In this document: in pieces, positions 1-9,623 of the stretch | Numbering within the stretch: the stretch's first letter is position 1 | Layout: every line of letters starts with the position of its first letter | Assembly: GCA_011525195.1 (NCBI GenBank) | Contig: WTIP01000055.1 | Coordinates: forward strand, 1-32,896 | Length of the DNA: 32,896 nt | Source: Flavobacteriales bacterium | Lineage (GTDB): Bacteria; Bacteroidota; Bacteroidia; Flavobacteriales; Flavobacteriaceae | Reading direction: 5' to 3' | Position numbers and translations under genes: made by a program | The notes under the pieces: model-generated | Seen by the model: the letters and a program-made list of their open reading frames with translations, nothing else | What the model was told of the DNA's origin: nothing | The model's database searches: none

Positions 1-1229
1 GTATTATACTCCTTTTTTTGATTTTTATAGAAGATATTCTTTTGACGCATAAAGGTCCTTCCGATATCCCTAAATTCCTGCCACGTTTGTTTACTTTCTT
101 TAGTTGGGACATAGCCAATTGTTTTAAAAGTGGCTCTTAGTTCATTAAAACGTTTTAACCCTTTTTGCCAAGCATTGTGATTTGATAATTCTTGTTCAGT
201 AAGTTGGCGCATTTCTTGGAGTAATTCTTTTTTCTTTTCAAGATTTGCTTTCATTGCACCAGCAATGTCTTTTTGGTAATCTTGTCTGCGCTGCTGAATC
301 ACTTTTGTTGCCTCTTGGAATCTTTTCCACAAGGCCTCTCGGTGTTCTTTGGCCACAGGCCCCAAGTCGTTTTTCCAAAGCTTGTGAAGGGTGTTGAGAT
401 CTCGGGTAGCTCGCATGATATCGGGCGTTTCTTTTAAGGCCTCTGCCTGCTCAATAATTTTTAGTTTCTCTTCGTAATTGTGTTTAAAATCGAGTTCCCT
501 AAGTTCTCTATTAAGATGTAGGAAATCATAAAAACGCTCTACATGGTGTTTAAATGTTTCCCATAAATTTTGATTTTCCGCACGGGGAACAGGTCCCGTA
601 CTGTACCAACTTTCTTGAAGTGTACGGAATTTATTATAAATGGTATTGATATTTTCATCAGCACCAATAAGTCCTTTTATTTCTTCAATAATGGCTTTTT
701 TTCGCTCTGCATTTACTTTTTGAGCAGCCTCTTGTTCTTTGTAGTGTTTTCTTCTGTTTTTTCTGTATTCAAAGCCTAACTGATCAAAAGTAGTTTTATA
801 CTCAGGTTTATAAAAGAAGTCAATTTCATTTCCTCCTTCTTTGATAAACTTTTTCTTAACGGCTTCGAGATCCGCTCGAAATTTTTCTTCAAAAAGCTGA
901 TTTACCTTTTGAATTTCACTATAGTTTTTGAGCCAGTCACTCCCAGTTGACAACTCTTTAAAGACTTCGATGAGTTCTTCTATTTGAGCGCCAGTGTAAT
1001 CTTTGGCTTCTCTATCCTCATACTGTTCAGTATCTGATTTTTCTGAGGTTTCCTCTTTGGCTATTTTCTCTTCAGCAGCCTCATTATCAGCAGCTGGAGC
1101 GTTTGCCTCTACTTCTTTTACCGCCTTTTTTTTCTTTTTAGGCTTAGGAGTATTTGATTCATCGAGTACTTCGTCGTTTTGCGGCTCTAAATGATCCTCC
1201 GCACCAGGGTTTTGGTTTTTTTCTTCCAT
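1..1229 (-). CDS. DUF349 domain-containing protein (C-terminus runs off the left edge of the window)
   Basis: Open minus-strand frame from ATG at 1229 to the window edge: MEEKNQNPGAEDHLEPQNDEVLDESNTPKPKKKKKAVKEVEA... followed by repeated helical W-F-F/R segments (LWKRFQEATKVIQQRRQDYQ, TWQEFRDIRKDF) typical of DUF349. Missing from the ORF track because it is truncated. Confidence 0.85.
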   Translation of the reverse strand, partial: MEEKNQNPGAEDHLEPQNDEVLDESNTPKPKKKKKAVKEVEANAPAADNEAAEEKIAKEETSEKSDTEQYEDREAKDYTGAQIEELIEVFKELSTGSDWLKNYSEIQKVNQLFEEKFRADLEAVKKKFIKEGGNEIDFFYKPEYKTTFDQLGFEYRKNRRKHYKEQEAAQKVNAERKKAIIEEIKGLIGADENINTIYNKFRTLQESWYSTGPVPRAENQNLWETFKHHVERFYDFLHLNRELRELDFKHNYEEKLKIIEQAEALKETPDIMRATRDLNTLHKLWKNDLGPVAKEHREALWKRFQEATKVIQQRRQDYQKDIAGAMKANLEKKKELLQEMRQLTEQELSNHNAWQKGLKRFNELRATFKTIGYVPTKESKQTWQEFRDIGRTFMRQKNIFYKNQKKEYN

Positions 1230-1302
1230 TTCTTGAGTTCTGTGTCACTACAAATAATATACATTTTTTTTAATTCTGAAAATAGAATTATTCAAATTTA
1301 AC

Positions 1303-2055
1303 TTATTGATTCCAGAGCTCCCAAGATTTTTCAGCCTGATAGACCAGCATTTGATAACCATTTGTCACTTTTGCCCCTCTTTCTTTTGCTTTTTTCATAA
1401 AAAGAGTTTCACTTGGATTATAAATCAAGTCGAAGAGTAAATGCTCTGCTGTAAGCAGATGATAGGGAATATCAGGAGCTTGGTTCACCTCTGGGAAGGT
1501 GCCTAAAGGTGTGGTATTGACAATGAGGTTTACCGAATTGATTAGTTCCTGATTCAGTTCTTGGTAGGTAAGGGTGTTTTTCGAGGGTGTCCTTGAGACA
1601 AACAGCACTTCACAATTTAATTTTTTTAATGCATATGCTATGGCCCCAGAGGCGCCCCCTGTCCCCAATACTAATGCCCTTTTAGGAGGTGATGCTATTT
1701 TTTCCTCTAATGCCTTGAGAAAACCGATATAATCGGTATTGTAGCCGATGGTTTTGCCACTGGCATCCCATTTTACTGTATTGACTGCTCCTATTGCTAT
1801 CGATTCCGCTGAGAGTTCGTCTAAATAAGGGATAATTTCTTTTTTGTAAGGGATTGTAACATTTAGACCGCACAGTCGCTCTTCTTTATTTAATAATGCG
1901 TTGAATCCTTCTAGTGAGGGTAAATCAAAATTGACATAGCGATGCTGCAATAGATTTTCTTTACTAAACTTATCAGAAAAGTAGGTTCGGGAAAATGAAT
2001 AGTCTATATTTCTTCCTAATAAACCAAACTTTTTAAGCGGTTCTTTTTTTGTCAT
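1303..2055 (-). CDS. aroE: shikimate 5-dehydrogenase
   Basis: FGLLGRNIDYSFSRTYF, GLNVTIPYKKEI, GAVNTV, NTDYIGF, VLGTGGASGAIAYAL, NTTPLGTFP, GYQMLVYQAEKSWELW motifs. Confidence 0.95.
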   Translation of the reverse strand: MTKKEPLKKFGLLGRNIDYSFSRTYFSDKFSKENLLQHRYVNFDLPSLEGFNALLNKEERLCGLNVTIPYKKEIIPYLDELSAESIAIGAVNTVKWDASGKTIGYNTDYIGFLKALEEKIASPPKRALVLGTGGASGAIAYALKKLNCEVLFVSRTPSKNTLTYQELNQELINSVNLIVNTTPLGTFPEVNQAPDIPYHLLTAEHLLFDLIYNPSETLFMKKAKERGAKVTNGYQMLVYQAEKSWELWNQ

Positions 2056-3055
2056 AATAGTTTAATAAAAACAAGAGGGCAGCACCTGCTATAAAGCCTA
2101 AAATTACAATATAGGTCTGAATTTCACTCCACTCAGGGAAATAATAGTTATAACTTAAAAGTTCTGGGGTACCTACAGTATTTGTAATTACTTCCCCTTG
2201 ATTGTTTGTTAAAAACTCTTTTTCTTTCCAAGGATAGACCAATCTGAGGGTTCCCAATATAAACCCAATTATGAGTGCGAGTGTATGGCGTGGATATTTT
2301 TCTAAAACAAGCTTAATCACATTAGAGAATAAGACAAGCCCTGTGATTGAACCGCTTGAAAAAACAACTAAAACAAGAATCAAACGACTTGTTATGGGGT
2401 CATTTAATAGTGAAAAATCTCCCACAAGTAGCGATGCGGTGAATTGAAAAAGTGCATTGACAGCATCTACAAGTAATAAATTATAATTCCCAAGAACCAA
2501 TAAAAGAAAAGAGCCCGAAAGACCTGGAATAGTCATTCCAGATACACTAATAATACCGCAGAAAAAAACAAAAAGCAGCTGGTCATTTTCTGCCATGGGT
2601 TTTGCTAAGCTTAGACTTAAACCGCATCCCACACCCAGTAAAAGAAATAAAATTAATTTACTGTTCCAGGAGGGGATTTCTTTGCTGACAAGGTAAACAG
2701 AGGCAATTATCATTCCGAGGAAAACACCCATAACTAAACTTTCATTTTGCCTTAATGCATAATCCAAGAATAGCGAAATACTAAAATAACTGATGATTAC
2801 CCCACCAAAAAGCAAACTTAAAAATGAAGCATTTATATAATTCCAGAAGGCTTTAAAGCGTCCAGTTACCAATAGTCTTAAGGCTGTGAAATTTAGTTTT
2901 TGAAAAGAGAAAATAAGTTCTTCATAGAAACCACCCACCAAGGCTACAATACCGCCTGAAACCCCAGGAACTTTATTAGCAGCGCCCATAGCGATACCCT
3001 TGATCACTAAATAAAAAGCGCCCCAAAATGTTCTTTCTTTTTGAAAGCTTCTCAT
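2033..3055 (-). CDS. DUF368 family membrane protein (putative polyprenyl-phosphate translocase)
   Basis: Polytopic membrane protein with two related motifs, GAANKVPGVSGGIVALVGGFYEELI and SGMTIPGLSGSFLLLVLGNY, characteristic of DUF368. Confidence 0.9.
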   Translation of the reverse strand: MRSFQKERTFWGAFYLVIKGIAMGAANKVPGVSGGIVALVGGFYEELIFSFQKLNFTALRLLVTGRFKAFWNYINASFLSLLFGGVIISYFSISLFLDYALRQNESLVMGVFLGMIIASVYLVSKEIPSWNSKLILFLLLGVGCGLSLSLAKPMAENDQLLFVFFCGIISVSGMTIPGLSGSFLLLVLGNYNLLLVDAVNALFQFTASLLVGDFSLLNDPITSRLILVLVVFSSGSITGLVLFSNVIKLVLEKYPRHTLALIIGFILGTLRLVYPWKEKEFLTNNQGEVITNTVGTPELLSYNYYFPEWSEIQTYIVILGFIAGAALLFLLNYYDKKRTA

Positions 3056-3978
3056 GGGTTAATCAAAGATTTACTTCTTTCTAAAATGAAAAGTGTGGCA
3101 AATCCAATTCCCATACATAAAAGGACAGCAACCAGTTGGGGGTCCCCGCTAAATTCTTGTGGGAATACTGCTTCTAAATCCGAGGGAGTACCTTGGATTT
3201 TATTTTGCCAAGGCCAAACTTTATGTAAGGCGCCTATCATTAATCCGACTAAAACCGCATTACTTCTTTGAGGATAGCGATTTAATAGCCAACTTAAAGC
3301 TTTTGAAAAAACTTTAATTCCTATTAGTATACCCAAAAGAAAAACCCCAAGAATACTACTCGTATTCACCCACTGTGTTTGATCAAAATTGAGAATTAAA
3401 TCTTGAGCGAGGCGCAAATGGGTAAGTATTGTTTGATACACGCCCATTACAACCAAAATATATGCCCCTGAGAGGCCAGGGAGTATCATGGCAGAAATTG
3501 CTATAAAGCCAGAGAAAAATAAATACCAAAGACTACTTTGGTTTACCCCTCCATTAAGCTGTGTAATACTAAAAGAAACTAGAATTCCAAAAACCAAATA
3601 AAGAATTGTTTGCGTAGTAAGTGAAAGTGTCGTTCGAAAAAGATAGAGTATACTGGCTACTAAAAGCCCAAAGAAAAAAGACCACAATAGTAGCGGTTTA
3701 TTTTGAATGAGCCACTCCAAAAGCCTAGAAAATAATAAAATACTGGTAACGATTCCGCCAAAAAGGGAAAGTAAAAAAGGAGCATTCAATTGTTTCCAAA
3801 ATGCCTTGAAGCCCTCTTTTCGTAAAGTAACTAGAGCCAAAAGAGACAAGGCATTAATGCTTTCCAAGAGTTCTTTGTAAATACCCGTGAGCAGTGCGAT
3901 GGTTCCTCCTGAGACACCCGGGACTAAATCAGCCGCTCCCATGAGCATCCCTTTAAGATAAATTACAAAATAACGCAT
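3052..3978 (-). CDS. DUF368 family membrane protein, second paralogue
   Basis: GAADLVPGVSGGTIALLTGIYKELLESI and SAMILPGLSGAYILVVMGVYQTIL. The ORF track starts at a TTG at 3996; the ATG at 3978 (MRYFVIYLKGMLMGAADLVPG) is the likelier start. Confidence 0.88.
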   Translation of the reverse strand: MRYFVIYLKGMLMGAADLVPGVSGGTIALLTGIYKELLESINALSLLALVTLRKEGFKAFWKQLNAPFLLSLFGGIVTSILLFSRLLEWLIQNKPLLLWSFFFGLLVASILYLFRTTLSLTTQTILYLVFGILVSFSITQLNGGVNQSSLWYLFFSGFIAISAMILPGLSGAYILVVMGVYQTILTHLRLAQDLILNFDQTQWVNTSSILGVFLLGILIGIKVFSKALSWLLNRYPQRSNAVLVGLMIGALHKVWPWQNKIQGTPSDLEAVFPQEFSGDPQLVAVLLCMGIGFATLFILERSKSLINP

Positions 3979-3997
3979 TGCTTGAAGTGGTTTCAAA

Positions 3998-4005
3998 CAA
4001 AGGTA
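3998..4005 (-). promoter_or_regulatory. candidate Bacteroidetes -7 element (TACCTTTG) for the DUF368 pair
   Basis: Exact TAnnTTTG on the minus strand in the 41-bp gap between the TPR gene and the DUF368 ATG at 3978. Confidence 0.5.
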
Positions 4006-4019
4006 GAAAACCCCATGGA

Positions 4020-5390
4020 TTAAACAGAATCTCTTTTTTTAAACTGCTTCACGGCAGGAAAAAGTTTTGAAAGTACTTTCGCTTCCTCTACAGTAAGTGC
4101 TTTCCAATCGATAAAAAAATTGGCCTCGTGGAGTTTTCCAAGCTGAAGACTGCACCCACCTAAGCGTATTTTAAGTGCTTTGTTTTTGGGATAAGATTTA
4201 TAAATCTCTTGCGTTAATAAATAGGCTTTTTCCCACTCTTTTTGTCCTAGGAAAAGATCAATAAAGTCGATCGCCAAAGGCAAATCTAAGCGGTCTTGCG
4301 CATGAAGATTTTTATAAACTTCCAGCACCTGATCGATCTGCCCCAAACCTTTATAGACTTCAATTCCTTTTTTCCAAATGAGAAAGGCATCACTATTAAT
4401 TTCTAGTGCTCGCTTGAAGTGAAAGGCTGCTTTTTCAAAGCGTTTATGACTAAGATAAAATTCAATCAGAGCCAACCAACTCTTTTCATTACTGGGCTCT
4501 AAATGAATGGCTTTTAAATAAAATTTTAATGCCAATCCTTTATTTCCTAGAGAGTCATGACACCTTCCGATACATTGATAAACAAAAGCACTAGGATCAT
4601 TGGTATTAAGCGCCACTTCGTAATTATTTAAGGCTTCATTAAACCGTCCCATCTGCTCTAATAACTTACCCTTTTCAATATAAGCACCGGCAAAAGCATC
4701 ATCACTTATAATGGCGAAATCAAAAGCTGAAAGCGCTTCTTTTTGACGTCCTTTTTTAGCCAATACCAAGCCCAATTGGTGCCATGCCACTTCACTATAA
4801 GGATCGACTTCTAAAACTTCATTCAGCACTGTGATAGCGTCCTCAATTTTGTCTAATTGTTCATAAGCATAAAGTAAATTATACAGGGAGGAATAATCTT
4901 GAGGATTGTCTGAAATACAGTTTCTAAAGAAATAGGACGCGTCTTCGTATTCTTCTGCTAATAAGTGCTCCATACCCAATAAATTCCATATTTCTAGAGG
5001 GTCTTCTGACAACTCTAATGCTTTATGTAAATGGGCAATGGATTCTTTGTGGTTGTTTTTTTTAGAGGCAATATTTGCTCTCTGAAGTGATATTTCTTCA
5101 TCATGAGGCGTCAAATTTTCAATATAATCAAGGAGCTCAAGTGCCGCACTGTATTTTTCATCAAGAATAAAGACCTCACTTTGTAGGAGCATTAATTCAT
5201 GAGAAGAAGGATGTTGTTCAAGCGCCATTTTTAGTGCTTTCTTTGCCAGCTGATTTTCACCGAACCCCAAATAATGGAAAATAATGTCTTCAAATTCTTG
5301 AGCGTCAAAAAAATAGAGGTGGTTGGTTTCGAGCATACGCTCGAACTTAGAGATTGAAGATTGCAGTTCTTCAGAATTGAAATTTAGCAT
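4020..5390 (-). CDS. cytoplasmic tetratricopeptide-repeat protein
   Basis: At least eight tandem TPR-like units (e.g. EVAWHQLGLVLAKKGRQKEALSAFDFAI, AFVYQCIGRCHDSLGNKGLALKFYLKAIHLEP); no signal peptide. Confidence 0.9.
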   Translation of the reverse strand: MLNFNSEELQSSISKFERMLETNHLYFFDAQEFEDIIFHYLGFGENQLAKKALKMALEQHPSSHELMLLQSEVFILDEKYSAALELLDYIENLTPHDEEISLQRANIASKKNNHKESIAHLHKALELSEDPLEIWNLLGMEHLLAEEYEDASYFFRNCISDNPQDYSSLYNLLYAYEQLDKIEDAITVLNEVLEVDPYSEVAWHQLGLVLAKKGRQKEALSAFDFAIISDDAFAGAYIEKGKLLEQMGRFNEALNNYEVALNTNDPSAFVYQCIGRCHDSLGNKGLALKFYLKAIHLEPSNEKSWLALIEFYLSHKRFEKAAFHFKRALEINSDAFLIWKKGIEVYKGLGQIDQVLEVYKNLHAQDRLDLPLAIDFIDLFLGQKEWEKAYLLTQEIYKSYPKNKALKIRLGGCSLQLGKLHEANFFIDWKALTVEEAKVLSKLFPAVKQFKKRDSV

Positions 5391-5481
5391 AGTGAGGGTT
5401 AAATCTTCTACACTTAAAATTAAGGGCTAGATAAACTTCTTGAGTTCAAATCTCAGATTGTTTTTAACAATTTAATTAACA

Positions 5482-6663
5482 TCAACAGACTTCATCTATT
5501 GCTGATCTCAAGATTCTACAGCCTTTTTTAATTTCTTTATGACTTATGGTAAGAGGAGGCGTGATTCGAATCGCTTTTTTTTCCCATAGCAACCAAAAGA
5601 GCATGAGTCCTTTTTCTATTGATCGGAAGATGATTTTATTGACAATATCCTCATTCTTAAAGAGTGGAGCGAGCATCAATCCCGTTCCTCTGATCTCTGT
5701 AATCTGAGGATGCTCAAGCTCCGTTCGAATCAGATTTTCTTTAGCCGCAATTTGATCCATTAGGCTACTGTCTCTAATTTCCCTCAAGGTGGCTAAAGCG
5801 GCAGCAGCAATTAGTGGATTTCCCCCAAAAGTGGTAATATGGCCTAATTTAGGCTGGTCCTCTAATAGACGCATCAGTTCCTGAGAGGCACTAAAGGCTC
5901 CGATGGGAAGACCTCCACCCATTCCTTTACCCATTACTACGATATCTGGTTTAATTCGAAAATGTTCAAAACCAAAAAAGGTTCCAGTGCGTCCAAAACC
6001 AGGTTGTATTTCGTCTAGAATGAGTAAGGCACCCACAGCTTCACACTGCGCTTTTACTTTCTTTAAATACTCGTTTTGTGGAAGAATAAACCCTGCGCCT
6101 CCTTGAATGGTTTCTAGGAGAACAGCTGCTGTTTTTGAAGTTATTTTATTCAAATCTTCTTCATGGTTAAAGCGTATAAAGCGTGTATGGGGGAGTAGAG
6201 GACGGTACCTCATTTTTTGATTTTCTGAACCCAGCAAACTCAGTGCACCGTGGGTACTCCCATGATAACTCTGATAGGCTCCTATGAGTTCGCTCCTTCC
6301 AGTTGCCCTTTTTGCCAGTTTCAATGCTCCTTCTATAGCCTCTGTACCTGAATTCGTTAAATAAACGACTTCCTGGTTGTCGGGCAGTTGAGCGACGAGT
6401 TCTTTACATAAATGTACCGCAGGCTCTTGGGCAAATTCCCCATAGACCATGACATGGAGGTATTTTTTGCTTTGTTTTCTAATGGCACGGGTTACTTTTG
6501 GGTGGCAATGTCCGAGACTACAGGCAGAAACCCCAGACACAAAATCCAAGTATTTTTTTCCTTGAGTATCGGTAATATAGACACCCCTTGCCTTTGCGAT
6601 ACTAATCCCCAATGGGTGAGGGGTGGTTTTTGCTTGGTATCTTAAAAAATCTGCCTTAAGCAT
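5482..6663 (-). CDS. class III PLP-dependent aminotransferase (aspartate/ornithine aminotransferase family)
   Basis: YLDFVSGVSACSLGHCHPKV, TNSGTEAIEGALKLAKRATGR, LILDEIQPGFGRTGTFFGFEHF, PDIVVMGKGMGGGLPIGAF (PLP Lys), TTFGGNPLIAAAALATL. Confidence 0.92.
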   Translation of the reverse strand: MLKADFLRYQAKTTPHPLGISIAKARGVYITDTQGKKYLDFVSGVSACSLGHCHPKVTRAIRKQSKKYLHVMVYGEFAQEPAVHLCKELVAQLPDNQEVVYLTNSGTEAIEGALKLAKRATGRSELIGAYQSYHGSTHGALSLLGSENQKMRYRPLLPHTRFIRFNHEEDLNKITSKTAAVLLETIQGGAGFILPQNEYLKKVKAQCEAVGALLILDEIQPGFGRTGTFFGFEHFRIKPDIVVMGKGMGGGLPIGAFSASQELMRLLEDQPKLGHITTFGGNPLIAAAALATLREIRDSSLMDQIAAKENLIRTELEHPQITEIRGTGLMLAPLFKNEDIVNKIIFRSIEKGLMLFWLLWEKKAIRITPPLTISHKEIKKGCRILRSAIDEVC

Positions 6664-8336
6664 TACTCTTTGGGTTTGTCTGTAGGTGTAGGGAGTTGCT
6701 TTGCTGCGGGATATTGAAATTTAAGTATTTCGGGAAATTGTTCTTCTCTATCATTTTCATCAAAAAGATCTTCAATACGCTCTGGGCGTTGCGCAAATCG
6801 CCAAGTAAACCCTTTTAGTGTACGATCATTTTCAGGCAGTTCTTCTTCTGGGTATACATTTCCATTGGGACTCACTAAAAAAGTAATCTCACCAATTTGA
6901 CCTTCTTCAAATTGCATACTCAAGGCACTACAGGTTGTCTTGTCAATACCGATGAGCTGGAGGTCTTCATCATTGTAGAGGTAATAAACCATTTCTGTAT
7001 TTTTAGTAATGACAATTTGATCTAATTTACTTGCTACAAAAGCCCCTCTGAGATTTCCTCCTTTGATTTGTTGAAAACCATTTTCACTTAAACTGTCTTT
7101 CTCAATAATAAAGACCCTTCCGTCTATTTTTAAAGAGTCTAATTCGCGTGTTTCTGTATTCGAAATTAGGTGTATTTGATCTCCAGACATTTGACTTTTT
7201 TCAAACCACAGAACAGGATTATTTTCATTGTAGTCTTTTTCAGTAAAAACCTGTTCCTGTTGTCTAGACAGCGGTTTTTTTAAAAGTTTTGTCAGCCCAA
7301 TTGATTCATCTAAATGCAATGAATCCGAACGCCCCCTTAGATCACTTTTAAGAATTCTTACATCGTAGTAGGCTCGTAATATTCGCTTTTCATCTGGTCC
7401 AGTAGCCACCAAGGTATCTGCATGTATAAACAGGGAATCCTGGTCAATAATATTGACTGCCAGGGCTCTTCGGGTGATAATTGCAGAATCTTTTTCTTTA
7501 AAAATCTCTCCGTAATGCCCAGTGATTATTGAATTATTTAGCGTATCTAGGATACTGATATTTTTTGTTGCAGCGGCATAGTTTTTTGCGCTTTCAAAAT
7601 ACAAGCTATCACCTCTGATAATTTTATTGTCATAGTAGAGAACGGCATTTTTTTTAAAAATTCCTTTTTCCCGGTTCATGTCATAAAAGCCACGCTCGCA
7701 TTGAATCGTATAGGCTTCCCCCTCAATTTTTGACTTTCCATATAGGTAAGCCTGGTTGCTTTCCGTATAGTAGTCTAACTGTTCAGAATTGACTTTATAG
7801 TCTGGGTTGTCAATATATACTTGAGATCTAAATCGGTATTTTTTCTCATCCATAAAGTACTGACCTTGATTACTCGTCAATGTACTCGTACTGTCAATAA
7901 TGATACCGGGGGTATTGTAAAAAGCTTTTTCATTCACCCGATCTAGATTGAGTACTTCTGTTCTCAAAGTCATATCGGGGCGTTCTAAAAAAACATTACC
8001 CTCTGCATAAGCTATTTTGGTTTTTCCGTCGTATTCTATGGTTTTACAGGTCATTCGAAGACTGTCGCCTTGAGTAAAAATAACGTCTCCTATTGCTTTA
8101 AAGTAATTTCTCTTAGAATAAAAGTAAGCTTGGTCTGATTCGATTAAGGCACCCTCATGAAAGAGGCGTACCCGCTTGGTGTCGGATTTAAAGAGAATAT
8201 TTGCTCCAGGAAAACGTGCTTGATCTTGGGTGGATCCGCCTGCTTGCCTTATTTCGATTATTTTAGACGCTTGAGCGTGTACAGACTCACTAAAAAAAAA
8301 GAGGAGTAGCGTAAAAATCCAAAATAAAGGCTTCAT
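6663..8336 (-). CDS. OstA-like protein (LptA/OstA-type LPS transport domain, exported)
   Basis: Signal peptide (MKPLFWIFTLLLFFFSESVHAQ) then beta-jellyroll-like repeats (ALIESDQAYFYSKRNYFKAIGDVIFTQGDSLRMTCKTIEYDGKTKIAYAEGNVFLERPDMTLRTEVLNLDR). Confidence 0.88.
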   Translation of the reverse strand: MKPLFWIFTLLLFFFSESVHAQASKIIEIRQAGGSTQDQARFPGANILFKSDTKRVRLFHEGALIESDQAYFYSKRNYFKAIGDVIFTQGDSLRMTCKTIEYDGKTKIAYAEGNVFLERPDMTLRTEVLNLDRVNEKAFYNTPGIIIDSTSTLTSNQGQYFMDEKKYRFRSQVYIDNPDYKVNSEQLDYYTESNQAYLYGKSKIEGEAYTIQCERGFYDMNREKGIFKKNAVLYYDNKIIRGDSLYFESAKNYAAATKNISILDTLNNSIITGHYGEIFKEKDSAIITRRALAVNIIDQDSLFIHADTLVATGPDEKRILRAYYDVRILKSDLRGRSDSLHLDESIGLTKLLKKPLSRQQEQVFTEKDYNENNPVLWFEKSQMSGDQIHLISNTETRELDSLKIDGRVFIIEKDSLSENGFQQIKGGNLRGAFVASKLDQIVITKNTEMVYYLYNDEDLQLIGIDKTTCSALSMQFEEGQIGEITFLVSPNGNVYPEEELPENDRTLKGFTWRFAQRPERIEDLFDENDREEQFPEILKFQYPAAKQLPTPTDKPKE

Positions 8337-8345
8337 TTTATCTGC

Positions 8346-9617
8346 TTAACGATGTATTGTTTGGGCGCGATCTGGCCCCACAGAAACAATTTTAATGGGG
8401 GTTTCTAGGGCGTTTTCCAAATAGTTTATATAGCGAATAAAATTCTGAGGAAATTCAGTTTCTGCAGTCATTTTGGTTAAATCTTCCTCCCAACCTGCTA
8501 ATTCTTCATAGATCGGTTTAATTTGCTCATCTGTGATGTCAAAAGGAAAATAGTCTTGTATGCCTGTTGCTGTTTGGTAAGCGGTACAAACTTTGATTTT
8601 ATCAAAGCCAGAAAGCACATCTCCCTTCATCATCATTAGTTGGGTGACTCCATTAATTTTAATTGCATATTTTAAAGCCACTAAATCCAGCCATCCACAG
8701 CGTCTGGATCGTCCTGTAGTTGCACCAAATTCATTACCCACACGTCCCATGGTTTCCCCATAGTCATCAAAAAGTTCAGTAGGGAAGGGACCACTCCCCA
8801 CGCGAGTTGTGTAGGCCTTAAAAATACCATAGACCTCTTTAATTTTATTGGGTGCAATTCCAAGTCCTGTACAAGCACCTGCCGCTGTTGTCGTAGAAGA
8901 AGTGACAAAGGGGTAGGTTCCAAAATCGATATCTAATAAAGAACCTTGAGCGCCTTCCGCCAAGATTTTTTTACCCGCTTTTTGTGCTTGATGCAAATAG
9001 TTTTCACTGTCTACGAGTTTGAATTTTTTTAGGGCTTTTATACTCGTCAAAAATTCTTCTTCCAGGGCATATATGTCATTCACTTCAAAGCCTTCAAAAT
9101 TTTTAAGTAACTCTAGATGCTTGGTTATTAGTTTTTTGTATTTAGAATCCCAATTTGGAGCAAAGATATCTCCGACTCGTATCCCATTTCTTCCCGTTTT
9201 ATCCATATAGGTTGGACCGATTCCCTTGAGAGTTGATCCAATTTTAGCTTTTCCTTTTGCAGCTTCTGAAGCGGCATCAAGCAGTCGGTGTGTAGGAAGT
9301 ATAAGATGTGCTTTTTTAGAAATCAATAATTTCTCAGAAAAGTTGATACCATAAGGGGCTAGGTTTTCAATTTCTTTCTTAAATATTACGGGGTCTATGA
9401 CGACTCCATTACCAATAATATTTACGGCTTCAGGGTGAAATATACCTGAAGGAATAGTATGTAATACATGTTTATTTCCTTCAAACTCTAGTGTGTGTCC
9501 CGCATTTGGGCCACCTTGAAAACGTGCTATTATGTCATAAGAGGAAGTAAGTACATCAACAATTTTTCCTTTCCCTTCGTCACCCCATTGGAGTCCGAGT
9601 AGTAAATCTACCGTCAT
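8346..9617 (-). CDS. purA: adenylosuccinate synthetase
   Basis: LLLGLQWGDEGKGKIVDVL, GGPNAGHTLEF, GSTLKGIGPTYMDKTGRNGIRVGD, EGAQGSLLDIDFGTYPFVTSS, TRVGSGPFPTEL, GATTGRSRRCGWLDLVAL. Confidence 0.98.
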   Translation of the reverse strand: MTVDLLLGLQWGDEGKGKIVDVLTSSYDIIARFQGGPNAGHTLEFEGNKHVLHTIPSGIFHPEAVNIIGNGVVIDPVIFKKEIENLAPYGINFSEKLLISKKAHLILPTHRLLDAASEAAKGKAKIGSTLKGIGPTYMDKTGRNGIRVGDIFAPNWDSKYKKLITKHLELLKNFEGFEVNDIYALEEEFLTSIKALKKFKLVDSENYLHQAQKAGKKILAEGAQGSLLDIDFGTYPFVTSSTTTAAGACTGLGIAPNKIKEVYGIFKAYTTRVGSGPFPTELFDDYGETMGRVGNEFGATTGRSRRCGWLDLVALKYAIKINGVTQLMMMKGDVLSGFDKIKVCTAYQTATGIQDYFPFDITDEQIKPIYEELAGWEEDLTKMTAETEFPQNFIRYINYLENALETPIKIVSVGPDRAQTIHR

Positions 9618-9623
9618 GTTTTT

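Noticed and set aside
570-779. 69-aa and 63-aa (1003-1194) plus-strand ORFs at the left edge
   Set aside because: Both are antisense to the truncated DUF349 gene, which explains the region.
3041-3271. 76-aa plus-strand ORF across the DUF368 gene junction
   Set aside because: Antisense to two confident DUF368 genes.
5430-5470. tRNA T-arm-like sequence on + strand (TTGAG-TTCAAAT-CTCAG) in the TPR/aminotransferase gap, possible tRNA remnant or att site
   Set aside because: The T-arm-like hairpin has no matching acceptor strand or anticodon arm at the right distance, and no flanking mobile gene. Treated as coincidence.
5458-5480. ATTGTT-AAA-AACAAT hairpin (minus strand) after the aminotransferase stop as a terminator
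   Set aside because: All-AT 6-bp stem with no following T-tract; too weak to call.
8681-8923. 80-aa minus-strand ORF inside purA
   Set aside because: Alternative frame within a confident purA gene; no independent signal.
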